A DNA stretch of 64,000 nt from the NCBI GenBank assembly GCA_031181585.1, contig JAPSKP010000004.1:24565-88564 (forward strand). Direction: 5' to 3'. Made by a program: the position numbers and the translations under genes. Origin of the DNA: Lysinibacillus sp. GTDB lineage: Bacteria; Bacillota; Bacilli; Bacillales_A; Planococcaceae. Under the pieces are notes generated by a model. It did not search any database. It saw only the letters and a list, made by a program, of their open reading frames with translations, and was not told the origin of the DNA. Below are positions 8,021 to 16,771 of the stretch, in pieces (within the stretch, counting starts at the first letter, position 1; every line of letters starts with the position of its first letter).

Positions 8021-8086
8021 AAGACCGCCTTAACTAAGGGTTTTTTTGTTATGCAAAAAACTTGTTAGTTGAAGTCGGTCTTTTTT
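8021..8086 (+). terminator. Riboswitch expression-platform terminator
   Basis: Long imperfect stem: 8021-8037 pairs with 8065-8082, followed by six T residues. An alternative pairing of AAGGAGGTC (8003-8011) with GACCGCCTT (8023-8031) overlaps the 5' arm and could act as the antiterminator in the ligand-free state. Confidence 0.8.
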
Positions 8087-8156
8087 GAACTTATTTAGAT
8101 TTTGCAAAAAAGAGATTGATAGTTGATTGATTCTATTTAAAACAGGGGAGATCACA

Positions 8157-9494
8157 TTGGGATTTTTACTAAATCGCCTCAATCCTTCAGCCATCTTAGT
8201 GCTGGGCTTTGCGGTCATTATATTGATCGGTACTGGAGTATTGTCATTGCCGATTGCAACGGAGGATGGAAAAGGGCTGCCTTTTTTAGATGCCCTTTTT
8301 ACTGCTACATCGGCAACTTGTGTAACAGGACTTGTTGTGGTAGATACAGCTGATACGTTTACGATGTTTGGCGAACTCAGTATTCTAGCGATGATCCAAA
8401 TCGGCGGGCTTGGTTTCATGACGTTTACGACCTTTTTATTTATCATGCTGCGGAAAAAGATTTCGCTAAAAGAGCGTTTATTACTGAAAGAAGCGTTTAA
8501 TGCAAGCTCGACATCAGGAATGGTGAAAATCGCAAAGCGCATCTTCATTTTTACATTTGTGATGGAATTCCTTGGAGGAGTGGTACTTGCGGCTAGATTT
8601 GCTTATGATATGCCTATTGCAAAAGCGGTTTATTATGGTTTTTTTCATGCGATTTCAAACTTCAATAATGCGGGGTTTGACCTGATGGGCGGCTTTCGCA
8701 GCCTGACAGAATATGTAGGAGATCCGGTAGTAGTTGTAGTTGTCTGTACAATGATTGTGACAGGAGGTTTAGGTTTTATCGTCATCAATGAACTATATGA
8801 ATATTACCAAACGAGAAAGTTCTCTCTCCATGCAAAGGTAGTACTAAGTACATCAGCTATTCTACTTGTCGGTGGAGCGATTCTTATCTTTTTGTTTGAA
8901 TATTCTAATGTAAAGACGATGGGGACGCTAACATTGCAGGAAAAGATCCTTGGCGCTATTTTTCATAGTGTAACCCCGCGGACAGCAGGGGCAAATACAC
9001 TGCCAATGGCGGATTTGACGCATGCAACCTTGTTTTTAACTATTTTTCTCATGTTTATCGGCGGTGGATCCGGTTCGACAGCAGGAGGGATTAAAGTATC
9101 GACATTTACTGTTCTCGCAGCAGCTATGCTTAAACAATTACAAGGAAAGGAAGAGGTCGTTTTGTTTAAGCGGCGAATCGTAACCGAAACAATCCTTAAA
9201 GCCATGACTGTATCAATGAGCGGCGGCTTAATAGTTGTAGCCGTCACATTTCTATTAAGTCTTACAGAGAAAAAGTATGATTTTATTGTTTATTTGTTCG
9301 AAGCCACTTCTGCCTTTGGAACAGTTGGTTTGTCGATGGGGCTGACACCTGAACTATCGGAAATTGGCAAGGGGGTGATCATTATTACAATGTTTGCTGG
9401 CCGTGTAGGTGTTGTCACAATTGCTTTTGCCATTGCAAAGAGAACAGGCCGAGAGCGCTATCAATATGCAAAAGGTAATGTGATGATTGGATAA
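8157..9494 (+). CDS. ktrB: Ktr/Trk-type potassium channel subunit
   Basis: 445 residues, about eight to ten membrane helices arranged as four M1-P-M2 repeats with filter-like segments (TSATCVTGL, NFNNAGFD, TPRTAGANT, TSAFGTVGL). It forms the potassium-conducting dimer of KtrAB/KtrCD systems, normally gated by a cytosolic RCK subunit (KtrA/KtrC), which is not encoded nearby. Start: TTG 8157 after AGGGGAG fits KtrB/KtrD length better than ATG 8127, which has no ribosome-binding site. The c-di-AMP riboswitch upstream predicts repression when cyclic di-AMP, and hence potassium, is high. KtrB and KtrD cannot be told apart from sequence here. Confidence 0.9.
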   Translation: MGFLLNRLNPSAILVLGFAVIILIGTGVLSLPIATEDGKGLPFLDALFTATSATCVTGLVVVDTADTFTMFGELSILAMIQIGGLGFMTFTTFLFIMLRKKISLKERLLLKEAFNASSTSGMVKIAKRIFIFTFVMEFLGGVVLAARFAYDMPIAKAVYYGFFHAISNFNNAGFDLMGGFRSLTEYVGDPVVVVVVCTMIVTGGLGFIVINELYEYYQTRKFSLHAKVVLSTSAILLVGGAILIFLFEYSNVKTMGTLTLQEKILGAIFHSVTPRTAGANTLPMADLTHATLFLTIFLMFIGGGSGSTAGGIKVSTFTVLAAAMLKQLQGKEEVVLFKRRIVTETILKAMTVSMSGGLIVVAVTFLLSLTEKKYDFIVYLFEATSAFGTVGLSMGLTPELSEIGKGVIIITMFAGRVGVVTIAFAIAKRTGRERYQYAKGNVMIG

Positions 9495-9512
9495 GAGAAA
9501 ATGGGGGAAAAG

Positions 9513-9543
9513 ATAGACGGCTGCAACTAGCCGTCTATTTATT
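9513..9543 (+). terminator. Rho-independent terminator of the potassium channel gene
   Basis: Ten-base perfect stem (9513-9522 with 9529-9538) with a six-base loop and a short AT-rich tail. Confidence 0.75.
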
Positions 9544-9712
9544 GCTAAGGCAAAAGAGCATCAGTACGTATTTGTTATGACTTTGTCACAAATCTAACTT
9601 GTACATGAGCGAAAGCTGGACAACGTATTGAAAAGTTGATAATAATGGAAATGAATATGCCTGCAAGCATTGATAGACAGCAAGAATAACAGGCTGTTTG
9701 AAAGGAGTACCT

Positions 9713-10456
9713 ATGATTTTTGTATTTGATTTAGATGGGACAATTTGTTTTAAAGGAAAGCCGTTAACACCGGATATTTGTGCGGCACTGGATGAATGTG
9801 TGGAAGCGGGGCACGAAGTTGTTTTCGCATCAGCAAGACCTATTCGTGACTTGCTGCCCATTTTGCCTGATCGATATCATAATTACCGTATGGTAGGCGG
9901 GAACGGGGCTTTTACCCGTCATGGTGAAAAATCATCTTGTACCACTTTTGATCCCGAGACTGTGGAACGTTTAAAAGAATTAACACTGCAGCATGAAGTA
10001 AAATATTTATTCGACAGTGACTGGGAGTATAGCTATACAGGCGGCGAAGAACAGCCGATTTATGAGGGGCTTGATCCGCTCAAGCTGGCCAAGAATAAAC
10101 CGCTTCACGAGCTGGAAAAAATATCGAAGGCCGTGCTGTTTACGGATGATGAATTTATTCGTAAGGCGGTATCTGCACTGCCTGTAACCATTTTCCATCA
10201 TCATGCAGAGCGCCTGATTGATATTAGTCCGGCGGCGATTAATAAGGCGGCAGGACTCGAACGTCTTGGTATCAAGGAATATATAGCCTTTGGAAATGAT
10301 CAAAATGACCGTGAATTATTTACATATGCAAGCTATAGTGTGTGTGTCGGGGAACATCCAGTTTCGCAGTTTGCGGATGAAGTGACAACGCAAGAGAAAG
10401 TCGGAAGTACAATCAAAAAATTGGCGTTACGTTTTCAGGAAAAGGTTGTTATGTAG
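9713..10456 (+). CDS. HAD superfamily hydrolase (Cof/IIB type)
   Basis: 247 residues. Motif I DLDGT is at residues 6-10, motif II is the SARP segment, and motif IV FGNDQNDRELF lies near the C-terminus; a type IIB cap sits between. Family members are cytoplasmic phosphatases of sugar phosphates or cofactors with broad specificity. ATG 9713 is preferred over TTG 9698 because AAAGGAG lies five bases before it. Followed by a clear terminator, so it is a single-gene unit. Substrate unknown. Confidence 0.88.
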   Translation: MIFVFDLDGTICFKGKPLTPDICAALDECVEAGHEVVFASARPIRDLLPILPDRYHNYRMVGGNGAFTRHGEKSSCTTFDPETVERLKELTLQHEVKYLFDSDWEYSYTGGEEQPIYEGLDPLKLAKNKPLHELEKISKAVLFTDDEFIRKAVSALPVTIFHHHAERLIDISPAAINKAAGLERLGIKEYIAFGNDQNDRELFTYASYSVCVGEHPVSQFADEVTTQEKVGSTIKKLALRFQEKVVM

Positions 10457-10483
10457 TGGCGTAATAAATGGCAGCAAAAAAGA

Positions 10484-10520
10484 AAAGAGAGGTCTTCGTT
10501 CGTCGAGGCCTCTCTTTTTT
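10484..10520 (+). terminator. Rho-independent terminator of the HAD hydrolase gene
   Basis: Thirteen-base stem with wobble pairs around AGAGAGG...CCTCTCT and a T6 tract. Confidence 0.8.
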
Positions 10521-11420
10521 GGTTTAGAAAGGAAGTGAAGAGACTCTATTTTAATACGGGCAGCCGCTTGAAATTCGCTGAAAACTAGGTTTCTATTTTT
10601 CTTATCTTCCAAGAGATTCATTCTTTATGAGTTGGGTTGTGGGATCTTATTATACTTTTTGCCGCCTATTATTTTCATGTGCATCTTGGAGAATCGTAGT
10701 TGCCTAAAATGTTCGGATAGAGAGAGGCAAAAGAAGGGTTTCTCCAAAAGAGGCACGGGAGTGATACATAGCCTGTTTGGTATTGGACAATTTTTATATG
10801 GCTTAAAGTATTTTTATTGTCGACCTTGGAAAAATAAGTGATGAAACAAGTATTAACATCATTTGTTTTACAGTAAGAAGGAATGAAGGAGTTACTAAAA
10901 TTCAATAAATGGTCCAATTTACTTTCTGCTAATTTGCCAACTACATCGGACATTAATGTAGAAAGTCAGCCAATTGATAAAGTATGCAATTGTACGTATC
11001 TGAAGTTGACATTTCTCGCTTGGTACAAGCTGGGAGGTAAGCAATTCTGCCAAGCTAGAAGGGAGGTCATGAAGACTGCCCAAATGTCATCAGAAATGCC
11101 GCGTCTGCCGTATCAAAAAGAATTAATCGGATAATCGGCCACTATAAGAATCGGGATGCATCGGAGGGTCATTCGTTTCCAATGGCTTCCTTATTACCGA
11201 TGTCTAAAGAATGGGATTTTTGCTTTGATTTGAATAGTAGCTGCTCCAGTTTCTATCAAGTCCTGAAGCGAGCACTTTCTAGTAGAGGTTAAATTATTAT
11301 TTCTTTTCTCATTCAAACTCCCCTTGTAAACTAGAAAGAGTAGTATGCTCTTTCTAGTATTTATTATATGAAGATAAACAAAGAGTAACGGGGCGGATGA
11401 ATTAAAAATCTAAAATTCTT
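10521..11420. other. 900-bp interval without a supported gene
   Basis: Two short plus-strand frames (10632-10841 and 10883-11134) lack spaced ribosome-binding sites and resemble no family. A 70-codon stretch from about 11058 to 11292 is open in another frame but has no start. The mixture of short open stretches in shifting frames suggests decayed coding sequence, not a functional gene. Confidence 0.5.
11330..11358. terminator. Inverted repeat, possible bidirectional terminator
   Basis: Eleven-base perfect arms (11330-11340 and 11348-11358) with a seven-base loop. It lies downstream of the minus-strand epimerase operon; the flanking T-content is modest on both strands. Confidence 0.5.
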
Positions 11421-12341
11421 TTACTCTTTTAAGCTTTTTCGCTGAAAATCAAGGATATCGGTGAGAGATTGCTGCAGCGTAACGGCACGTGACCAGCCTA
11501 ATTCTTTTAGGGCATCCGGCAGTATAGGCGAAAGAATCTCCTTTTCCTCTATTTCGCTTATCACGTCAAAGTCAACGGTAGAAAGCTGATGGAGAATGGC
11601 TGTCACTTCTTTTAGCATAACCGGGCTGCCGGATGTAACATTATATTCCTGTTGTGTTTGGCCTTTTTTAAAGAGTGTATCATAGGCCGTAACAGCATCT
11701 CGAACATCGAGAAAATCTCGTTTGGCAAGCAGGTTATAAACAGATAGCTTTGGCTCCTCTAACCCAACCTCCATCTGGGCGATTCTTTTTGCCAAAATCG
11801 TACAGACCCCGGCAGAATGTCCTGGGCCAATGAGATTTGATGGATTCGCGATGACAACATCGAGTGTGAAGAAGGAAGCATAAACTTGTGCAAATAATGT
11901 TTGCATGGTTTTGCTCAAGCCGTAAGGATGGACGAACGAGTTTATATTTGCAGGGTCTGATTTCAAGATGGAACCTACAACCAGTACTTTGCTATGGCTA
12001 GATTCTGTCCGTAACGCATCCAGTAAATAAGCAGTACCTAAAAGATTCGCTTCCAATGTTTCTATTGGCTTTGTCCATGAAGTATTAACAGCATTTTGAC
12101 CGGCGAGGTGGAGAACAAAATCGGGCTGTGCTGCTGCGCATACTTTTTGCAAAGCTTCCCGGTCGGTCAGATCTCCCCGCACAAGCTGGATGTTTGGATG
12201 AGACAGAGAGCTGTCCCCTCTGACAAGCGCATATACTTTGTATCCAGTTTCCGCGAAGTAGGTACATGCATGCTGTCCAGTAAATCCATTTGCCCCAGTA
12301 ATGAGAATTTTCGGCGTGTTATTTACTAAATCGGTATGCAT
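11421..12341 (-). CDS. NAD-dependent epimerase/dehydratase (GDP-sugar reductase-like)
   Basis: 306 residues of the extended SDR family. Residues about 11-20 carry the Rossmann motif ITGANGFTGQH; the catalytic YxxxK is YGLSK, with an upstream serine in VVGSILKS. Overall it resembles GDP-4-keto-6-deoxymannose reductase and related nucleotide-sugar enzymes. Its start lies inside the preceding epimerase gene (23-base overlap), so the two are co-translated. With the GT4 glycosyltransferase and the spore-type proteins nearby it probably makes an activated deoxysugar for a surface glycan. The exact product is not determinable. Confidence 0.85.
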   Translation of the reverse strand: MHTDLVNNTPKILITGANGFTGQHACTYFAETGYKVYALVRGDSSLSHPNIQLVRGDLTDREALQKVCAAAQPDFVLHLAGQNAVNTSWTKPIETLEANLLGTAYLLDALRTESSHSKVLVVGSILKSDPANINSFVHPYGLSKTMQTLFAQVYASFFTLDVVIANPSNLIGPGHSAGVCTILAKRIAQMEVGLEEPKLSVYNLLAKRDFLDVRDAVTAYDTLFKKGQTQQEYNVTSGSPVMLKEVTAILHQLSTVDFDVISEIEEKEILSPILPDALKELGWSRAVTLQQSLTDILDFQRKSLKE

Positions 12342-13227
12342 GTTCCAAACCCTCCACTAATGGAACAACGGGCTGCCAGCCTAAGAGGTTGTTTGCTAGC
12401 TTATTTGATAAACAGCTGTGTTTAATGTCTCCAGGCCGTGGATCCGTAAGTTGCGTTTCAACTGGTGCTCCATGTATTTTTGTTAGCGTATCGAGTAGTG
12501 AATTGATTGAGATGCTTATCCCTGTGCTGACATGCATCGCCGTGTTTGTTGCGTATTCTGCCGCTGCAAGGTTTGCTGCTACTACATCCTCTACATAAAT
12601 AAAATCGCGTGTTTGTTCACCGTCTCCTTGGATAAGGATAGCTTCTCCTGAATTTAAACGTTCCAAAAAAACAGCGACGACGCCGCCATCACCTTTTGGT
12701 AATTGACGGGGGCCATAGACATTTGCATAGCGCAAAATGGTATAAGGTAAACCAAATAGCTTATGAAATAGCTTAATATAGCATTCTGCTGCAAGTTTAG
12801 AAAAACCATAAAAGCTGGAGGGGGATGTTAGCTCATCTTCAGTAATTATTTCACGTTCAACATTTCCGTACACAGCAGAAGTAGAGGAGAATATAAAATT
12901 TTTGACCGATTCTTCCACGCAAGCTTCCAGTAGGTGAATGGTACCATCAATATTGACGCGTGCATCTTCAGCGGGATTTCTGACAGAGCGTCCCACATCT
13001 GCCTGAGCTGCCAAGTGAAAGAGAACATCAGGCTTTATTTCCTTAATAAGTTGTTTTACTTGAGAATCGCAAATGTCTAATTGGTACAAGGCAGCAGCAG
13101 TGTTAAGGTTTGATGAATGACCTGAGCTGAAGTTGTCAATAACAAAAACTTCAGCTCCATTCAGTATGAGGGCATCCACCAGGTGAGAGCCGATAAAGCC
13201 GGCCCCTCCTGTTACGAGTGCTTTCAT
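12319..13227 (-). CDS. UDP-glucose 4-epimerase-like SDR
   Basis: 302 residues. The N-terminus is MKALVTGGAGFIGSHL (NAD-binding GxxGxxG), followed by DNFSSG, HLAAQ, SSTSAVYG and the catalytic YGFSK. TRDFIYVEDV and the C-terminal PGDIKHS segment are typical of GalE/WbpP-type nucleotide-sugar epimerases. It is the first of the two SDR genes, overlapping the second by 23 bases. Its likely role is interconversion of UDP-sugars for the glycan made by this cluster. It may be a glucose or N-acetylglucosamine epimerase; the sequence alone does not decide. Confidence 0.88.
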   Translation of the reverse strand: MKALVTGGAGFIGSHLVDALILNGAEVFVIDNFSSGHSSNLNTAAALYQLDICDSQVKQLIKEIKPDVLFHLAAQADVGRSVRNPAEDARVNIDGTIHLLEACVEESVKNFIFSSTSAVYGNVEREIITEDELTSPSSFYGFSKLAAECYIKLFHKLFGLPYTILRYANVYGPRQLPKGDGGVVAVFLERLNSGEAILIQGDGEQTRDFIYVEDVVAANLAAAEYATNTAMHVSTGISISINSLLDTLTKIHGAPVETQLTDPRPGDIKHSCLSNKLANNLLGWQPVVPLVEGLEHAYRFSK

Positions 13228-13261
13228 TAAAATAGCTCCTTTTTACAAGTTGTCAAACACG

Positions 13262-14056
13262 CTAGTATTTTCGTTTATAGAGCATCATGGAGGTAGGAGC
13301 AGGAATGGAATAGCCCTGGGGAAGCCGCTCCTTCAGAACATCCCATATCTCTTCATTTACAACGGTAGATGGTATAGAAGTTTCGGTTTCGACTGTAGAA
13401 AATAAGTCATCATATTTACCGTCATATAATGGGATAATTGGTTCAGGCGGAAGAGACATATTAGCCACCTCACTTTCAAAGGAAGAGGCATTATTTTCAC
13501 CGGCTGTATTAAATGTTGGCGATACCGCTACTCCTCTATTTATAGATGTAGATACAGCGCCGTGCTGCCCGATATTAAGTGATGTAGCAGGCGGAGGAGG
13601 TACACTGATCATCCCTCCGTTTGGTGGAGGAGGTACACTGATCATCCCTCCGTTTGGCGGAGGAGGTACACTGATCATCCCTCCGTTTGGTGGAGGAGGT
13701 ACACTGACCATCCCTCCGTTTGGCGGAGGAGTGACGCTTAGCGTATTTTCTTCCAGCGGAGAAGCTATGCTAGGCATTTCTTCAGCTAACGGAGGATCTG
13801 CTAAGATAGTATCAGGTAGCTGCTGTTCATTTTCTCGTAGATAATCCTCTATACTTTGCAATTCACGATACTCGTTTTCTATTTCATTAAAGTACTCCTC
13901 TTTTGTTGAATCTAACTTGACCGCATCAGAGGGTGTGGATATATTTTTATCTGGTGTTTTACTAAATAATGATAACCACCAATTTTTCAAATTCGTTAGC
14001 TGAAGGATGATCCACGCTTTAATAGCAAGATAAATTTTATTCAACATGTTCATCAC
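13262..14056 (-). CDS. Proline-rich repeat protein (33-bp tandem repeats)
   Basis: 264 residues. A hydrophobic, Trp-rich N-terminus (residues 1-32, LNKIYLAIKAWIILQL) may associate with a membrane. A charged segment follows (about 45-80), then a low-complexity centre of 11-residue repeats PPPPNGGMISV, and a conserved-looking C-terminus ending in a basic KRKY. No catalytic domain is recognised. Its start overlaps the end of the glycosyltransferase gene by 20 bases, placing it inside the glycan operon. It could be the scaffold or acceptor protein for the glycan; that is inference. Confidence 0.75.
   Translation of the reverse strand: MMNMLNKIYLAIKAWIILQLTNLKNWWLSLFSKTPDKNISTPSDAVKLDSTKEEYFNEIENEYRELQSIEDYLRENEQQLPDTILADPPLAEEMPSIASPLEENTLSVTPPPNGGMVSVPPPPNGGMISVPPPPNGGMISVPPPPNGGMISVPPPPATSLNIGQHGAVSTSINRGVAVSPTFNTAGENNASSFESEVANMSLPPEPIIPLYDGKYDDLFSTVETETSIPSTVVNEEIWDVLKERLPQGYSIPAPTSMMLYKRKY
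13593..13724. repeat. Four tandem 33-bp coding repeats
   Basis: Units start at 13593, 13626, 13659 and 13692, each 33 bases, nearly identical (a few third-position changes), plus a partial fifth unit from 13725. The length is a multiple of three, so copy number can vary without breaking the frame of the proline-rich protein. Confidence 0.95.
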
Positions 14057-15275
14057 CTGTCTTCCTCATAGAAATAACCTCATCGTAAATTTTCAGTAAC
14101 TTTCTGACTCCATTTTCATATGACCAATGAGTCATTCCAAACTTTTTTGCATTCCTCCCTAAAATCTCTGAAACGATAGGATTCGATAATAGAAGGTTTA
14201 AGTTTTCAGCGAGGCCATTAACATCTCTCGGTTCAGTAAGTAGACCTGTCACATTATGCTTCACCATTTCAGACAATCCTCCGACATTTGAAACAATACA
14301 AGGCTTTCCGGCTAGCTGAGCCTCAATCAATGAGAGCGGCTGGTTATCAATTAAGGAAGGTAAAACAAAGATATGGGATTTTGCGAGAAGCGAAGGGATT
14401 CCTTCTTGGCGACCCAAGAAGAAGACATCATCTTCAAGCTTAAGCGATCTACTCAATAGTTGAAGCTCTGTCTTCATATCACCTTCCCCGACAATCCAGC
14501 ACACCCAATCTTGCCTTACTGCTTTCAGTTTGGCTAGGGCTTGAAGGAGATATTGAACTCCCTTCAATTCAACAAGACGCCCTGTATAAATAATCACCTT
14601 TTTGTTAGCAGGTCGTTCAATCATTACATTTTCAAACTTTTGCTTGACGAACCCCTCAGTATCAAAGCCATAATGAAGGACCCGCAAATGGCTCTCAGGT
14701 ATACCGAATTCCTCTATTAGAATATCTTTTAGCCATTGGTTAGCAACAATACTAAGATCTGAAGAAATCGCACCGAGTTTTTCCATCTCATCGTAATATT
14801 CCTTAACAACATACGAGTTTGAGTCTTTATGAATATTTCCGAGTTGTTGACTGATTTCCCGAGCTACTGAACCATGAATGGTAGCAACCATCGGAACATT
14901 CGTAGTGTTGACACGTCGTATGCCAGCAGTAGAAATGACATCCTGTGTATGGATAAGATCATACTGGTCCAGCCCTATATAAGCGGCAGCCAGCTCAAAG
15001 AAATAGCGCTGAAACTCTGTGTATTCCAAGAGCTTATTTGAATAAAGGTCGGGATAAAGCGAAGGCGGCATTTTTGCCTGCAGGAAAGGAAGGATATTGT
15101 GTTTCTCTACCTTTTTATCTGACCCTACAATATGAACAATATTATTCTCTTCGCCATTGCCCATCAAATCTACTTCATGACCATACTCCTCTAAGCCCTT
15201 TTTCAACTGTTGCATGTATGCCCAAACACCACCGATATGGGGGATTGTCCAATAGGTACAAAGTAAAATTTTCAT
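14037..15275 (-). CDS. Family GT4 glycosyltransferase
   Basis: 412 residues, GT-B fold. The N-terminal domain begins MKILLCTYWTIPHIGGV; the C-terminal nucleotide-sugar domain has IIYTGRLVELKGVQYLL, VGEGDMKTEL, FLGRQEGIPSLL and the SLIEAQLAGKPCIVSNVGG glutamate motif typical of GT4 enzymes. It transfers a sugar from an activated donor with retention of configuration, on the cytoplasmic side. An AAAGGGAGA site precedes ATG. It is the first gene of the minus-strand unit running to 11421. Donor and acceptor are unknown. Confidence 0.92.
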   Translation of the reverse strand: MKILLCTYWTIPHIGGVWAYMQQLKKGLEEYGHEVDLMGNGEENNIVHIVGSDKKVEKHNILPFLQAKMPPSLYPDLYSNKLLEYTEFQRYFFELAAAYIGLDQYDLIHTQDVISTAGIRRVNTTNVPMVATIHGSVAREISQQLGNIHKDSNSYVVKEYYDEMEKLGAISSDLSIVANQWLKDILIEEFGIPESHLRVLHYGFDTEGFVKQKFENVMIERPANKKVIIYTGRLVELKGVQYLLQALAKLKAVRQDWVCWIVGEGDMKTELQLLSRSLKLEDDVFFLGRQEGIPSLLAKSHIFVLPSLIDNQPLSLIEAQLAGKPCIVSNVGGLSEMVKHNVTGLLTEPRDVNGLAENLNLLLSNPIVSEILGRNAKKFGMTHWSYENGVRKLLKIYDEVISMRKTGDEHVE

Positions 15276-15617
15276 ATCAATTCTCCCTTTTTAGATTCGC
15301 ATATAACAAGCATATGCAGAATGGTTATATTCCTTTGGACGTATGACTAGATAAATAGAGTGATAATTGGAAGGGTTTATAAATCAACTTCTTCCTTTAT
15401 ATTGAAGGGCTCTTCGAGAAAGGTTGTACAGAGTTTACTCGGAAGACAATGGTGCGCAGCAGGAAGAAGGAGACTTAAAATATGAAAGACACAAAGATGG
15501 CAGGTAGCGCTGGAGGGGGAAAAGGTTCATCACAACTTCTTATTTTATAGCATCCAGCAGCACTACCAGAAAGGCGGTTAATTGAGATCTTTGCCAGAGA
15601 TTGATGGATTCAAAGTA
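15276..15617. other. Intergenic region between minus-strand genes
   Basis: About 340 bases. It holds the upstream region of the glycosyltransferase operon and one tiny plus-strand frame (15482-15550, listed separately). No riboswitch or terminator was recognised. Confidence 0.5.
15482..15550 (+). CDS. Possible 22-aa glycine-rich peptide
   Basis: ATG follows AGAAGGAG with nine-base spacing. The peptide has a Gly/Ser-rich centre (AGSAGGGKGSS) and a hydrophobic end. It could be a true micropeptide or the start of a lost gene. Nothing else supports it. Confidence 0.25.
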   Translation: MKDTKMAGSAGGGKGSSQLLIL

Positions 15618-15968
15618 TTAGATCGTAATCATTTGGAGGATGATCGGTGATCCCTGCAAAGGGGCATCTAATGTATTTAAAATAATTTTTCCTTCTTCTA
15701 TTCTGTAATTTACTTTTGGCTGGAGCACACCATTGATAAAAAGATTCATGAAGGAAACGTCTGATGTGCTCTGAATGATACGATCTCCGGTATGCTCTAG
15801 GCAGTCATCAATCGTATACACTTTTTTTCTTCCATCCGAGACAGTGTAGAACTCTAAAATGGAAACCTTTTTAGGCCCCTTTATATAAAGGGGCTCGGAG
15901 GGAAGCTTAGGAAACGGTAGCAGCAGGGGGCGGGCCAATTCACCATTTGATTCAGGCCTGAATGACAT
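15618..15968 (-). CDS. DUF4183 domain protein
   Basis: 116 residues. The C-terminal two-thirds matches DUF4183: EFYTVSDGRKKVYTIDD, then MNLFINGVLQPKVNYRIEEG and a final SPIILQMITI strand. In Bacillales this small beta-rich domain is common in proteins of the exosporium or outer spore layers, often next to collagen-like or glycosylation genes; function is unknown. The basic, proline-rich N-terminus is variable. A divergent partner with the same domain starts at 16136. Confidence 0.85.
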   Translation of the reverse strand: MSFRPESNGELARPLLLPFPKLPSEPLYIKGPKKVSILEFYTVSDGRKKVYTIDDCLEHTGDRIIQSTSDVSFMNLFINGVLQPKVNYRIEEGKIILNTLDAPLQGSPIILQMITI

Positions 15969-16135
15969 AGGACTCCTCCTTAATTTACAAATAAAAGCTT
16001 CTTCCTATTAATATGTGAAAATTCATCAGAGAGTGTAGGTATAAAGTACTGTTCTTTCTTTCGTTTTTCAAATGTCACGGTTCTCCCTATTACAAGGACA
16101 TATCATGTTAAAGATAAAATTTAGGAGGGATATTT

Positions 16136-16498
16136 TTGCCGTTAAAAATTATTACAATTGCGCCTAATAATAATCAGGCCATTGCTGTATCACCGTTAGT
16201 TACGAGGTTATTTCATGAAGTCGGGGAAACGTTAAGTGGCATTTCAACCTATAAAATTAATGTAAACGAATTTTTAAACGATTCGGGGGAGGTTGTAGAA
16301 GACTTACCGGAACTAAATATGAATAACAATTATTTCCATGTGTATGTAAATGGTGTCTTGCAAATGGACGATAACTTTGCTTATACAGCAGGAGAGCAGG
16401 GCATTGGATCTCTATTAATGTCCATCCCAGAAGAGACAGAAATTCCTGCGGGAACACCGATTATTATGGAGATTGTTAATTTCTATCCACAAATATAA
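16136..16498 (+). CDS. DUF4183 domain protein (divergent partner)
   Basis: 120 residues starting at TTG 16136, seven bases after AGGAGGG. It has the same NYFHVYVNGVLQMDDNFAY and PIIMEIVNF signature as the protein on the opposite strand at 15618-15968, so the two are diverged duplicates sharing a 167-base promoter region. Probably a spore-surface or sporulation protein by family association; the sequence shows no signal peptide. A terminator follows directly. Confidence 0.85.
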   Translation: MPLKIITIAPNNNQAIAVSPLVTRLFHEVGETLSGISTYKINVNEFLNDSGEVVEDLPELNMNNNYFHVYVNGVLQMDDNFAYTAGEQGIGSLLMSIPEETEIPAGTPIIMEIVNFYPQI

Positions 16499-16510
16499 GT
16501 ATATATAATG

Positions 16511-16555
16511 GCCCCTAATTAGGTACATCCAACAATGCCTCAGGGGCATTTTTTT
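16511..16555 (+). terminator. Rho-independent terminator of DUF4183 gene
   Basis: GCCCCT (16511-16516) pairs with AGGGGC (16542-16547), followed by a run of seven T residues. Confidence 0.75.
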
Positions 16556-16771
16556 GTTGGGAAAACGGAAAATACAGCTATGTGTCTAAGTAGGACAAAC
16601 AGTTTGGAAAGCAATCTTCCTAGTGTGACAAGAGACTAATAAATTTTACAGATGAAAAAAATTGTATAACTGCCCCATATCTCTATGTAAAAACAGCATT
16701 AAATGAGAGTAGCAGCGATGTTTATTTCTTGGGCTGATAGACATCGCTTCTTAAAGAGGGGGGGTGAAGGG

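Noticed and set aside
8030..8548. Minus-strand 172-codon frame over the riboswitch terminator and ktrB start
   Set aside because: Antisense to the riboswitch terminator and the potassium channel gene; no ribosome-binding site.
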